Of a DNA stretch of 50,831 nt, positions 32,979 through 41,990 are shown piece after piece; position 1 is the first letter of the stretch; the number at the start of each line of letters is the position of its first letter. The notes under the pieces were generated by a model. That model did not search any database. It worked only from the letters and a program-made list of their open reading frames with translations, and was not told the origin of the DNA. Source of the DNA: Lederbergia galactosidilytica. GTDB lineage: Bacteria > Bacillota > Bacilli > Bacillales > Bacillaceae_C. The DNA is taken from assembly GCF_017873565.1 (NCBI RefSeq), contig NZ_JAGGKH010000026.1:1-50831 (forward strand), given 5' to 3'. The position numbers and the translations under genes are program-made.

Positions 32979-33869
32979 TTATTGAACTTCTCCACTACAA
33001 ACCATTTTGGTTGTAATTGAATCGGGTACACTATTGGCTTCCCCACTAAAATAATTATTGTCTAGAATTTCTCCTACAGTTCCATCCTCTTTTAATTTTG
33101 CTAATGCTTCATTATAAGCTTCTCGGAGTTCAGTATCCTCAGGGTGAAAAGCAGCAGCTCCATAGCTCGGAACACCTTCAATATCTGGTTGCTCAAAATC
33201 CTCGACAAATTCAAGCTTATCTGAGTTAGCGGATTCTAAGGCCATCCGGACTGTAGCTTCAGTTCCTGTTGTTGCATCTGCACGGCCAGATTCAACTGCA
33301 GCGAAAGTTGCGGGAATATCAGAGGCGCTTTGAATTTGCTTCTCATCTACACCTTCTTGTTGTAAAAAGCCATTCTCTGTTGCACCTTCCATCACCGAAA
33401 CTACAAGATCAGGATTATCAGCAATATCTTTGTAACTTTTAATATTGGCAGGATTTCCTTTTTGCACAATAAGCCCTTCTCCATATTGCATTTCCGGTTC
33501 TCCGAAGGCGACATTTTCACAACGGTCTGGTTGGATCGCCATACCGGCTGTCACAACATCGAATTGTCTTGCATTGACACCTGATACAAGTTGACTAAAA
33601 TCGGATAACTTACCTTCCACTTCATCAATCCCCAATTCGGCAAATACGGCCTTGGCAATATCGACGGCAGCGCCTTTCAATTCCCCTTGTTCATCTTGAT
33701 AAGCATATGGTTTTTCATTAGCAAAACCGATTGTCACCTTACCAGATTCTTTCAATTTGGCTAATGAATTGTCTTCATCTTCCTTGTCCCCACCTGCTTC
33801 ACTTGACCCACATGCTGTAAGCAGGATAAGAGCCATTCCTAATACATACATAAGTAATGATTTCTTCAA
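32979..33869 (-). CDS. ehuB: Ectoine/hydroxyectoine-binding lipoprotein EhuB
   Basis: A 296-aa solute-binding lipoprotein. A TTG start at 33869 with AGGAGG 9 nt upstream yields a normal signal peptide, KKSLLMYVLGMALILLTACGS, with the lipobox LLTAC; an ATG 14 codons earlier would add RRF-rich residues without a site. The body has KESGKVTIGFANEKPYAYQD, AAVDIAKAVFAELGI and DVVTAGMAIQPDRCENVAF, wording specific to EhuB compared with general amino-acid binders. It imports ectoines as compatible solutes or nutrients. First gene of the operon. Confidence 0.87.
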   Translation of the reverse strand: MKKSLLMYVLGMALILLTACGSSEAGGDKEDEDNSLAKLKESGKVTIGFANEKPYAYQDEQGELKGAAVDIAKAVFAELGIDEVEGKLSDFSQLVSGVNARQFDVVTAGMAIQPDRCENVAFGEPEMQYGEGLIVQKGNPANIKSYKDIADNPDLVVSVMEGATENGFLQQEGVDEKQIQSASDIPATFAAVESGRADATTGTEATVRMALESANSDKLEFVEDFEQPDIEGVPSYGAAAFHPEDTELREAYNEALAKLKEDGTVGEILDNNYFSGEANSVPDSITTKMVCSGEVQ

Positions 33870-33956
33870 AAACCTAAACCTCCTAAGTGATAAGAAACTT
33901 GTTATTTGCATGAGACAATATTCAAAAAAGATATCTTCCCCACGCAGGCACTTATA

Positions 33957-34290
33957 ATACTACTGATTTAAGAAAATTCATTCAAACGTGGAATTTTACA
34001 ATAATTCATAATAAGCTGGTATATAACGTGATCAGATGATGTAGTCTGGTTGATGATAAAACATGCTCCACTATGATCGTGTATCCTTTAAATAACGAAG
34101 TTTTCACAATATGGAAACAGGAATTGACAATTTTCTATCTTAGTCCCAACAATAATTTAATCAATAAGTTAAAAATCTAAAATAATTCTATAAATTTTAT
34201 TTTTAAAATGGGCCGATAGAAAAATCTAAATCTTGTATAGGATGGACTGGAATTTCATGGTATGATGAAAAAAAAGAACGGATTTTACTT
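33957..34290. other. Divergent promoter region of ehuB and plsY-like gene
   Basis: AT-rich, no coding frame. On the minus strand the TATTAT boxes near 33953-33960 are possible -10 elements for ehuB. No clear operator could be picked. Confidence 0.35.
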
Positions 34291-34863
34291 ATGAGCGAAA
34301 TAATACTGTTTTTATTTGCCTATTTATTAGGAAATCTATTAACCGGACAAATTATTGCAAAATCCTTTTATCGAAAAAATCTTTATAAAGAGGGTAGCGG
34401 GAACGCTGGAGCGAGGAATGCAGGCCGGATTTTTGGGAAATCAGCTTTTGTGTTTACCTTTCTTGGGGATGCGGCAAAAGGGGGGATAGTTGTCCTCATT
34501 AGTCGCTATTTTGATTTTTCTCCTAGTGTCCAGGTTGCCGCCTTATCCTTGGTTATCATAGGACATATCTTTCCGATCTTTTTTCGTTTTCATGGAGGGA
34601 AAGGGATGTCCACCTTTATTGGAGGATTTCTCGTCTTTCAACCTGTTTTATTTATGGTATTTATTTTGATATTTCTTTGTTTTTATTTACTTATGAGGAG
34701 TTTGACAATGGCAGGGATGGTGGCAGTTTTATCGTATCCAATTATAATGACCTTCTCTATCTATCAACTGCCAGCAATTGTGTTATGTGCTTGTATTTCT
34801 GTAATTGTAATATTTGCCCATCGGCAGAATATAAAAGAGTATCTGCAAAAGAAAGGTAAATAG
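34291..34863 (+). CDS. PlsY-like (glycerol-3-phosphate) acyltransferase paralogue
   Basis: A 190-aa membrane protein with five to six helices. All PlsY signatures are recognisable: GSGNAGARNAGRIFG (phosphate-binding motif 1, about residues 36-50), GDAAKGGIVV (motif 2 region, about 59-68) and HIFPIFFRFHGGKGMST (motif 3, about 92-108). PlsY uses acyl-phosphate to acylate glycerol-3-phosphate. This is probably a second copy beside the essential plsY (yneS), which sits elsewhere in Bacillus with parE/parC. No strong ribosome binding site precedes the ATG. It is followed by a GNAT-aminotransferase fusion gene 273 bp downstream. Confidence 0.87.
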   Translation: MSEIILFLFAYLLGNLLTGQIIAKSFYRKNLYKEGSGNAGARNAGRIFGKSAFVFTFLGDAAKGGIVVLISRYFDFSPSVQVAALSLVIIGHIFPIFFRFHGGKGMSTFIGGFLVFQPVLFMVFILIFLCFYLLMRSLTMAGMVAVLSYPIIMTFSIYQLPAIVLCACISVIVIFAHRQNIKEYLQKKGK

Positions 34864-35136
34864 AATTCTAGATTCCCTTCTTTTTAAGAAGATAAAAAAC
34901 ATATAAGTTGGCTAGCAGGCCCGAAAATTTGTGAGTTCATCCACATTTTGCGTGCATTTAGCTATACTTCCTATAGAAAGGTGTCAGCGCTTTTCATATT
35001 AGTATGTCATGTAGATTGTTTGATCTTCGAGATAAAAAATAAAAATGGGTTTTGTGATTCGAAGACAGTGGAAAACAAAGATAAATTTGAAAATCCACTT
35101 TAAAGAGAAAATTTTGGGAGAAGGGGACAATAGATT
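34864..35136. other. Intergenic stretch between the plsY-like gene and the fusion gene
   Basis: No frame or strong terminator is seen. CTTTTTAAGAAG (34880-34891) is a small dyad. AAGGGG at 35121-35126 is the ribosome binding site of the fusion gene. Confidence 0.35.
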
Positions 35137-36741
35137 ATGAGCCTATTCTTTAAAATAGCGGATCATCCCGCGGAATTTGAACAGATAGAAAGATTAAACT
35201 ATCAAACATTTGTAGAAGAAATTCCACAACATGGAGAAAATTCAAGTCAAAAATTGCGTGATCGTTTCCATGAAGAAAATACATATATCATTGGTTTGAG
35301 AAAAGAACAAGTGATTGGCATGATTTGTGTGAGAAATCAACGCCCTTTTTCTCTAGACCAAAAAATAGGAAAAGTGGAACAACATCTTCCAGTACAAGTT
35401 GAAAATCTTTGTGAGATTAGACTTCTAGCCGTCGACCCGGCATATCGCAATGGAAGGGTGTTTGTAGGATTAACACAGGCCCTTATTCGCTATTGCTTAA
35501 AAATGGGTTATGATGCGGCGATTATTTCTGGAACAACGAGGCAACAGAAACTTTATAAGCATCTAGGCTTTCAACCTTTCGCTTATTTAACTGGAGATGA
35601 CAAAGCGGCTTTTCAGCCTATGTATTTAACGAAAGCTATTTTTGAAGCATCCGATATTGGGAAAATTTTAAAAGAACCAGTTAATTTTATGCCTGGCCCG
35701 GCTACGATTGTGGATGAAGTACAGTCAGCTTTTTTAAGTAGTCCATATTCCCATAGATCCAAAGAATTTGATCACAAGCTTACTTATATTCAAGAACAGC
35801 TTACAACATTAACCAAAGCCCAATATGTTCAGGTTTTTCATGGAACAGGGACATTAGCCAATGATGTGATTGCAGGGCAATTGTCATTACTGAATGGAAA
35901 AGGGTTAATTTTGATTAATGGAGAATTTGGCAATAGACTGAAGGATCATGCGCAGCGTTGGCAACTATCGTGTGATCATTATGAAGTGGAATGGGGAGAG
36001 GCCTTTCAATATGAGCGAATATCAGCGCTCATCGAAGAGAAGGAGTATCAATGGTTATGGACTGTCCATTGTGAAACATCAACAGGAGTGTTAAACAATC
36101 TGGAATCCTTAAAAGAAATCAGCCAAAAGCATAACTTGAAGCTTTGTGTGGATTGTGTTAGTTCTTTAGGGGCTGTTCCACTTAATTTAGAAGGTGTCAC
36201 TTTTGCTTCAGGTGTAAGCGGAAAAACATTAGGAAGCTATACAGGACTATCTTTCGTTTTCCATCAAGAAAAGGTGAGGCCAAGCCTATGTCTGCCGCGA
36301 TATTTAGACTTAGGCTCATATGTGGAAGCGGGTGGAGTCCCTTATACCCAATCATCCAATTTAGTTGAGGCGCTTGCTCAAGCATTGAAAAAGTATGAGC
36401 AGCCTAATGATGTATATGATCAAATAAAAAACCGTTCTGAGAAAATTAGAAATGTAATCGAGGAAATGGGCTGGAAGGTATTAGCTCCTTCTGAAGTTGC
36501 TGCTTCTCTTATTATGACAATTGAATTTTCAGAAGAAAAGAAAGCAAAAACGATTGGCGATAATCTCTTTTTAAATGGTTTTCTCCTTCATTATGAAAGT
36601 AGCTATTTACAAAAGAGGAATTGGCTGCAAATTTCATGTATGAATCGAATATCGGAAAAAGATATAAAAAAGCTGCTTGAACTTTTATCCAGATTCAGAG
36701 ATAAGGAGGATGCCACGATATTAAGCGATTATTCTTTCTAA
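35137..36741 (+). CDS. Bifunctional GNAT acyltransferase / class V aminotransferase fusion
   Basis: A 534-aa two-domain cytosolic protein. Residues 1-170 form a GNAT-like acyltransferase: FKIADHPAEFEQIERLNYQTF, ENTYIIGLRKEQVIGMICV, LCEIRLLAVDPAYRN and KLYKHLGFQPFAY, reminiscent of FeeM-like N-acyl amino acid synthases and autoinducer synthases. Residues 183-525 are a fold-type I class V aminotransferase: FMPGPATIVDEVQSAF, HGTGTLANDVIA, HCETSTGVLN, VDCVSSLG (Asp339) and SGVSGKTLGSYTG with the likely PLP Lys363. AAGGGG lies 10 nt before the ATG. Next to a PlsY-like enzyme, it may make an N-acylated amino compound. Activities of both domains are inferred. Confidence 0.85.
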   Translation: MSLFFKIADHPAEFEQIERLNYQTFVEEIPQHGENSSQKLRDRFHEENTYIIGLRKEQVIGMICVRNQRPFSLDQKIGKVEQHLPVQVENLCEIRLLAVDPAYRNGRVFVGLTQALIRYCLKMGYDAAIISGTTRQQKLYKHLGFQPFAYLTGDDKAAFQPMYLTKAIFEASDIGKILKEPVNFMPGPATIVDEVQSAFLSSPYSHRSKEFDHKLTYIQEQLTTLTKAQYVQVFHGTGTLANDVIAGQLSLLNGKGLILINGEFGNRLKDHAQRWQLSCDHYEVEWGEAFQYERISALIEEKEYQWLWTVHCETSTGVLNNLESLKEISQKHNLKLCVDCVSSLGAVPLNLEGVTFASGVSGKTLGSYTGLSFVFHQEKVRPSLCLPRYLDLGSYVEAGGVPYTQSSNLVEALAQALKKYEQPNDVYDQIKNRSEKIRNVIEEMGWKVLAPSEVAASLIMTIEFSEEKKAKTIGDNLFLNGFLLHYESSYLQKRNWLQISCMNRISEKDIKKLLELLSRFRDKEDATILSDYSF

Positions 36742-36747
36742 TAAAAA

Positions 36748-37093
36748 GGGGCTGAGACAAAAATGTTCTCACCAAAGAAAAAAGAACTACCCTAATGCAT
36801 ATGAGCAGTTCCGAAAATATACTAGACTTTCCGCGGGCGGTTGGTAAGCTTCAAGCCAAAAGAAAGTTGGTCGAGAAGACGTTGCTACGTACAAGGATGT
36901 ACTAGTGCAGGTGAAGCAACAGGAAGTTGCACTTTAAGCCTGTCGGCAGGATGCCCACGGTTAGCCTTTCATCCTTAAGTCGCACTACGGGAGCTCACCG
37001 ATACCATACTCCCGCAGAAGGTCTACGTATATTTTCCTTAGGCCATGGGTTGTTCGCCTTTGCAGCTTAGCATTTTAGTTATGTCTCAACCTC
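36748..37093. repeat. Dispersed element R3, opposite orientation to R1
   Basis: GGGGCTGAGACA (36748-36759) and TGTCTCAACCTC (37082-37093) are inverted ends. The right end (TTAGCATTTTAGTTATGTCTC) is the reverse of the R1 left end, with TACGTATATTTTCC near 37024 matching R1 GGAAATATACGTA. It is 346 bp with a GC-rich centre and is followed by TTTTTTT, so it should terminate transcription from the fusion gene. Confidence 0.8.
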
Positions 37094-37230
37094 TTTTTTT
37101 AAAAAGTATATACAGTAAGCCTTTGTTTTACCTGATTCCACAAGAACGGAGCCATTCCCCCACTGATAGAGCTTGTTTATTGAGGTTGTACAATTTTAAG
37201 CAACTAGAAAGCCCGGTGCCCGCTAATTGG

Positions 37231-37452
37231 CTATTTCCGAAGACGACCTAATTCCTCGGCTAATGCCTGCATTTCTCTTGGACTGAAGTTGTTTTTTCTT
37301 AAAACCATCTCATAAATCTCTTTTAATTCTTCAAATTCTTCCGACCCCATATCTGTATATTGGATCGCACTGGCATTAACCATTTTAATTTTCGTTACAA
37401 TTTGATTGACCATATATTCAATATTTTCTGGTGTGTTCTGTGATAAATCCAT
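37231..37452 (-). CDS. yfkK: UPF0435 (DUF1128) protein YfkK
   Basis: A 73-aa protein. The C-terminus NNFSPREMQALAEELGRLRK is the family signature; the rest is helical with NTPENIEYMVNQIVTKIKMVN. Of unknown function. It is at the left of the block matching B. subtilis yfkK-yfkH-yfkE-yfkD-pdaA-yfjP-yfjO, though transcribed in the opposite direction to the others here. AAAGGA lies about 13 nt upstream of the ATG. Confidence 0.88.
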   Translation of the reverse strand: MDLSQNTPENIEYMVNQIVTKIKMVNASAIQYTDMGSEEFEELKEIYEMVLRKNNFSPREMQALAEELGRLRK

Positions 37453-37640
37453 CCCATTTCATCCTTTCCCTATGTAACTATCGTTCATATCTTTTCACGA
37501 CTTTTAAAAATTGTCAAATATCAGAAAGTCTAGATAGGAAACAAGAATACCCTGACACTAAGCAATAAAGCGGAAAAGGATGTTTCGTTTAGCTTTAAAA
37601 AGGTAAAATAACAGCAATGGATGGAATGGAGGCGGGCGGT

Positions 37641-38507
37641 ATGCGAACGCGAAAAATTAAGATGCGTAAAAGATCCCAGCTCATGATCAAATTTATTAAA
37701 CGCTTAATAACAAAGATTATGGATAATGATGTAACGGGGATGGCTGCACAACTAGCTTATTTTTTTCTGTTATCTTTATTCCCGTTATTAATCTTTATGA
37801 CAACTCTTTTGGCTTACACACCATTGGGTCAGGATGATCTGTTTAATGTCATAAAAGAATTTGCGCCAGAAGATTCATTTAATATGGTTCGCAAAACACT
37901 AGATGAAGTGATGGCTAATCGAAATGGTGGTCTGTTATCGATCGGGATAATCGGTACAATTTGGTCTGCATCGAATGGAATGAACGGTCTGATGCGATCT
38001 TTGAACCGTGCATATGACGTGGAAGAGGGAAGGCCTTTTATTTTAGCAAGAGGTTTGGCGATTATTTTAACCTTAGCAATGATTTTCGTTTTCTTGCTTG
38101 CGTTATTGGTCCCTGTTTTCGGGAAACAATTGGGTATGTTTGTGTTTTCCTATTTAGGTTATTCTAACGAATTCCTGCACATCTGGGGAGTCATACGTTG
38201 GACATTAACGCCGATTATCTTATTTATTATTTTTTTCGCGATTTACTTACTTGCACCAAGTACGAAAGTAAAATTTAAGACTGCGGCACCAGGAGCATTA
38301 TTCGCTAGTCTTGGTTGGATAATCGTCTCTTTTGGCTTTTCCTTCTATGTATCTAAATTTGGGAATTACACTTCTACATATGGGAGCTTAGGAGCAATGA
38401 TTGTGTTGATGTTATGGTTTTATCTTTCCGCTATCATTATCATGGTGGGAGGAGAATTGAACTCTTTGTTAGGTGAACGTGAAGACAATAGAAGACCAAA
38501 CACTTAA
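37641..38507 (+). CDS. yfkH: YihY/BrkB-family membrane protein YfkH
   Basis: A 288-aa polytopic protein with six membrane segments. Seen are DVTGMAAQLAYFFLLSLFPL (family opener), SIGIIGTIWSASNGMNGLMRSLNRAYDVEE (in two parts) and TYGSLGAMIVLMLWFYLSAIIIMVGGELN in the last helices. Formerly mis-labelled ribonuclease BN; function unproven. The ATG at 37641 has GGAGG 8 nt upstream; an earlier in-frame ATG has none. Downstream is a broken osmC gene. Confidence 0.9.
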   Translation: MRTRKIKMRKRSQLMIKFIKRLITKIMDNDVTGMAAQLAYFFLLSLFPLLIFMTTLLAYTPLGQDDLFNVIKEFAPEDSFNMVRKTLDEVMANRNGGLLSIGIIGTIWSASNGMNGLMRSLNRAYDVEEGRPFILARGLAIILTLAMIFVFLLALLVPVFGKQLGMFVFSYLGYSNEFLHIWGVIRWTLTPIILFIIFFAIYLLAPSTKVKFKTAAPGALFASLGWIIVSFGFSFYVSKFGNYTSTYGSLGAMIVLMLWFYLSAIIIMVGGELNSLLGEREDNRRPNT

Positions 38508-38539
38508 GCAACGATCACGGTTACAGGAAGGGGGAATGT

Positions 38540-38934
38540 ATGGTGTTTAAGATGAGTGCTGGAGGATTTTATAGTGAGTTTCCATACGGAAGGTTGGATG
38601 TTTCGGGGGATGAAAGTTAGAGGGTTCGTCCATATCCGCTATTGATTTCTGCGATTGCTGTTTGTAGTGCTGGTATGCTCAGGGAAGTGTTAGAGAAAAT
38701 GCGAATGGCATTTGAAGATATCGAAAGTTGATGCATAAAGAAGTGAGAAAGAGCCTCGACCCGTTCAAAAGATTTCAATTCATTTTAAAATAAAAGGACA
38801 AGATCTAGATAAAAAGAAAATGGAAAAAGCTTTAATCGTAACGGAATGAAACTGTGGAATGATTCAATCAATAATGATTCAATCAATAATAGACTCAATC
38901 GAAATGGAGAAAACATTTGCAATCGTAAGTTAAG
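38540..38934 (+). pseudogene. OsmC-family protein pseudogene
   Basis: GGAAGGGGG and ATG open MVFKMSAGGFYSEFPYGRLD, then an in-frame TAG, then RPYPLLISAIAVCSAGMLRE and VLEKMRMAFEDIES, another TGA and a frameshift. After a further shift it reads FKIKGQDLDKKKMEKALIVTE, TGA, NCGMIQS and IEMEKTFAIVS with TAA at 38932. All this is OsmC (peroxiredoxin-like) in order, with both Cys (VCS; NCG) retained. The 15-bp ATGATTCAATCAATA is tandemly duplicated near 38871-38901. Confidence 0.8.
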
Positions 38935-39092
38935 CAGTTAACTAATGGGAAAATCAGAAAGGCGACTCTTAAAATAGGGTTTATCGCTAATTAAGTTCAA
39001 ATAACGGTTTTCAATATAGGGCATAGTTGGAAAGACGAATTTTTTTGATAGAATTTGGAAATATAAATATGAGTCGTGTTTCGAGTGATTTC

Positions 39093-39119
39093 CAAGCGCC
39101 TAGCTTTACAAGGCGCTTG
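39093..39119 (+). terminator. Hairpin upstream of yfkE
   Basis: CAAGCGCC (39093-39100) pairs with GGCGCTTG (39112-39119), followed by TGTCTTTC. It could be a terminator or leader structure; yfkE starts 28 bp later. Confidence 0.5.
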
Positions 39120-39146
39120 TGTCTTTCATAGGAGGCTAAAGCGATT

Positions 39147-40199
39147 ATGAATAGAATATTTCTAATTATGTTGATTATCGGAGTACCTTTATCGGTTATT
39201 GGAGGTTTGCTTCATTTTCCAACCATATTAATGTTTATCATTTATTGTTTAACGATCGTTGCTCTAGCAAGTTTTATGGGGAGAGCAACTGAAAGTTTAA
39301 CCCTTGTTGTAGGTCCACGAGTAGGTGGGCTGTTAAATGCAACATTCGGGAATGCGGTTGAATTAATCATCTCGATCTTTTCATTAAAAGCAGGTCTGAT
39401 CGGAGTTGTACTAGCATCCTTAACAGGTTCCGTAATTGGGAATTTATTGCTTGTTGGTGGGTTATCCTTTTTTATTGGCGGCCTTAAATTTAAAGTACAA
39501 AAATTTAATGTGTTTGATGCGAGACATAATTCGGGATTATTAATGTTCGCTATCATTGTCGCCTTTGTTATCCCGGAAATGTTTAGTCAAAATTTAACAG
39601 AGACAAAGACGATGACTCTAAGTGTAGGAATTGCGATCATTTTAATTTTATTATATATCGCAGCTTTATTATTTAAACTAGTCACCCATCGTGGTGTTTA
39701 TACGAAGGATGCAGATGAAAATGTCGTAACAGAAGAGCCAGAATGGAGTAAAGGCAAGGCAATCTTAATTCTTGCGTTAGCTACCCTTGTTGTTGCTTAT
39801 ATTTCTGAAAAGCTAGTCCATACTTTCGAAACGGTAGGGGAACAAATGGGATGGACGGAACTTTTTATTGGGGTTATTATTGTAGCGATCGTAGGGAACG
39901 CAGCAGAACATGCTTCCGCAGTGTTAATGGCCTTTAAAAATAAAATGGATGTTGCTGTGGAAATTGCTGTTGGTTCTACCTTACAAGTTGCGATGTTTGT
40001 TGCCCCACTCTTAGTGCTGATTTCTTTATTTTTCTCACAATCCATGCCACTTGTTTTTACCGTCCCAGAAATCATCGCAATGGTGACAGCTGTTCTTCTT
40101 AATATTGTGATATCAAATGATGGGGAATCCAATTGGTTTGAAGGGGCTACTCTTGTTGCTGCCTATTTAATTATGGGGATTGGGTTTTATTTATTGTAA
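39147..40199 (+). CDS. yfkE: CAX-family calcium/proton antiporter YfkE (ChaA)
   Basis: A 350-aa antiporter with 11 membrane helices that exports Ca2+. The two repeat motifs are GNAVELIISIFSLKAG (68-83) and GNAAEHASAVLMAFKNKMDV with Glu72 and its pair as cation ligands. A cytosolic acidic loop is TKDADENVVTEEPEW. Preceded by ATAGGAGGC with the ATG 9 nt on. It starts a same-strand run yfkE-yfkD-pdaA. Confidence 0.93.
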   Translation: MNRIFLIMLIIGVPLSVIGGLLHFPTILMFIIYCLTIVALASFMGRATESLTLVVGPRVGGLLNATFGNAVELIISIFSLKAGLIGVVLASLTGSVIGNLLLVGGLSFFIGGLKFKVQKFNVFDARHNSGLLMFAIIVAFVIPEMFSQNLTETKTMTLSVGIAIILILLYIAALLFKLVTHRGVYTKDADENVVTEEPEWSKGKAILILALATLVVAYISEKLVHTFETVGEQMGWTELFIGVIIVAIVGNAAEHASAVLMAFKNKMDVAVEIAVGSTLQVAMFVAPLLVLISLFFSQSMPLVFTVPEIIAMVTAVLLNIVISNDGESNWFEGATLVAAYLIMGIGFYLL

Positions 40200-40231
40200 G
40201 TATGGATAAACTGGAGACTTTCTGAAAAACA

Positions 40232-40278
40232 TAAAGGCAAACAACTAAACAATTTCAAAATAGAAAGGGGTTTGCCTT
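40232..40278 (+). promoter_or_regulatory. Hairpin enclosing the yfkD ribosome binding site
   Basis: AAAGGCAAAC (40232-40241) pairs with GTTTGCCTTT (40269-40278). The loop contains the AAAGGGG Shine-Dalgarno of yfkD, and the right arm ends one base before its ATG. It could be a yfkE terminator or a translational switch. Confidence 0.5.
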
Positions 40279-40279
40279 T

Positions 40280-41077
40280 ATGTTAAAATACACCTTAGCT
40301 TTTGGACTGGTCTTTACCTTATTACTAAGTGATCCAAGCTCTTATACTTTAGCAAAAGAACAGTCCAAAAAAGAAACCATTGAACTACCATCTTCTATCA
40401 TTAATATTGAAAAAGAAAACACAAATCCAAATCAAGACGAAGAATTTCCTCATTTAAAACCGAGTGAATTTACGAAAGAATTACTGGAATCCTCAAATGA
40501 ACCAATTGAAAATCCATATTTAATTAAAATATTGAATGAATCATCTATCAATAAATCTCCATTTGCCCTCGGAATGCGGGCGACAATTTTTATGGGAACA
40601 TTCCCATTGAATTATCAATCTGAACAATCAACCCCAAATTGGCAGTATCAAAAAGTGAATACAAATACGTATGATAATAGTTCAGGGAAAGTAAATCAAC
40701 AAATGAGTTATGCTCAACAAATCCAGAAAAGAATTAAAGGCGGATTAACTTCCAAGGTTGAACAAGCCGAGGATGTGCAGAACATGATCTTACTAAAAAC
40801 TAGAAAAAAAACGAAGCTGCCTTTAAGTTTGGAAACAATGGTTGGAGCAGGAACGAAACATCATCAAGTCTATAATGTAAACCCGAAAAAAGTTGGTCAT
40901 TTAAACGCCTATGTCCCAGCCATCGTCGAAAAAGGGGAAGTCACTTATGGAGAGGTCTATGTCGTCATTCGCGGGATGAAGCGTGAAATTGTCGTGAAAA
41001 ATGTTACTTCACAAAAAATAGGGGCATGGTTACCAATCCAAGATCATCTATATTTCACCTTTCAAGTAACACCTTGA
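40280..41077 (+). CDS. yfkD: YfkD-family secreted protein
   Basis: A 265-aa protein with an N-terminal signal peptide (LKYTLAFGLVFTLLLSDPSS, likely cut after LAKE or TLA), followed by a charged linker and the YfkD domain: SSINKSPFALGMRATIFMG, WQYQKVNTNTYDN, and KKVGHLNAYVPAIVEKGEV. Function unknown; the family is restricted to Bacillaceae. Stands between yfkE and pdaA as in B. subtilis. Confidence 0.9.
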   Translation: MLKYTLAFGLVFTLLLSDPSSYTLAKEQSKKETIELPSSIINIEKENTNPNQDEEFPHLKPSEFTKELLESSNEPIENPYLIKILNESSINKSPFALGMRATIFMGTFPLNYQSEQSTPNWQYQKVNTNTYDNSSGKVNQQMSYAQQIQKRIKGGLTSKVEQAEDVQNMILLKTRKKTKLPLSLETMVGAGTKHHQVYNVNPKKVGHLNAYVPAIVEKGEVTYGEVYVVIRGMKREIVVKNVTSQKIGAWLPIQDHLYFTFQVTP

Positions 41078-41152
41078 TCAAATGGTTCTTTTTGTCACAC
41101 ATGAAAATGGACGATAAGAAAAAGCTATGAAAAAGGTGGAAAGGAGAAATAG

Positions 41153-41950
41153 ATGAAAAAAGTAATTAATATTGGCTTAGTATTTTTCCTGCTATTTGGA
41201 TTTGTTCAGTCAGTATCAGCGATTTCAAATAATGCAATCCATTGGGGCTTTAAGAAAGCTGGAAATGGGGAACAAGCAGATGCTGGCCAAGAATACGAAG
41301 CCTTACTTGAGAAATATGGCGCTTTTTACAAAGGAAGCCCTGATGATAAAATTTTGTATTTAACTTTTGATAATGGATATGAAAACGGCTATACAAAACA
41401 AGTTCTCGATGTATTGAAAAAAGAAAAAGTACCGGCAACTTTTTTTGTCACAGGACATTATTTAAGAACGGCTCCTGATCTAACAAAACGAATGGTGAAT
41501 GAAGGTCATATTGTCGGCAACCATTCCTGGAGCCATCCAGATTTAACGAATATGAGTGTCCCGAAAATTAAACAAGAATTAAATAAGGTAAAAAAAGAAA
41601 CTGAGCGAATCACCGGACAAAAAGGAATGCAGTATCTGCGACCACCAAGAGGAATTTTAAGTGAGCGTACATTAAAGGTTGCCCAAGAAGCGGGGTATAC
41701 GCATGTACTATGGTCATTAGCCTATAAAGATTGGGAGGTCAACCATCAAAAAGGCTGGAAATATGCGTATGACCAGATTTTAGCTCAAGTCCATCCAGGA
41801 GCTGTTTTGCTCCTTCATTCCGTTTCAAAGGACAATGCAGATGCGCTTGAAAAGGTCATTCAAGACTTGAAAAAACAAGGCTACAGTTTCAAAAGCTTGG
41901 ATGATTTTGTAATGAAAGAACAAATAAAAAATCCGGCTTTAACAATGTAG
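41153..41950 (+). CDS. pdaA: Delta-lactam-forming muramic acid deacetylase PdaA
   Basis: A 265-aa exported polysaccharide deacetylase (CE4 fold) that makes muramic delta-lactam in the spore cortex and so is needed for germination. Signal peptide (1-23) cleaved after VSA; the NodB motifs are TFDNGYENG (Asp73), NHSWSHPDL with metal His124 and His128, and RPPRG. These match the B. subtilis PdaA residues. AAAGGAG precedes the ATG. Supports a spore former. Confidence 0.94.
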   Translation: MKKVINIGLVFFLLFGFVQSVSAISNNAIHWGFKKAGNGEQADAGQEYEALLEKYGAFYKGSPDDKILYLTFDNGYENGYTKQVLDVLKKEKVPATFFVTGHYLRTAPDLTKRMVNEGHIVGNHSWSHPDLTNMSVPKIKQELNKVKKETERITGQKGMQYLRPPRGILSERTLKVAQEAGYTHVLWSLAYKDWEVNHQKGWKYAYDQILAQVHPGAVLLLHSVSKDNADALEKVIQDLKKQGYSFKSLDDFVMKEQIKNPALTM

Positions 41951-41960
41951 AGGAATGAAA

Positions 41961-41990
41961 GGCTATCCAAGCTTTGGATGGCCTTTTAGT
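41961..41990 (+). terminator. Terminator of pdaA
   Basis: GGCTATCCAAAG-type stem: GGC-ATCCAA pairs with TTGGAT-GCC around AGC, followed by TTTTAGTTTT. It starts about 10 bp downstream of the stop. Confidence 0.78.
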
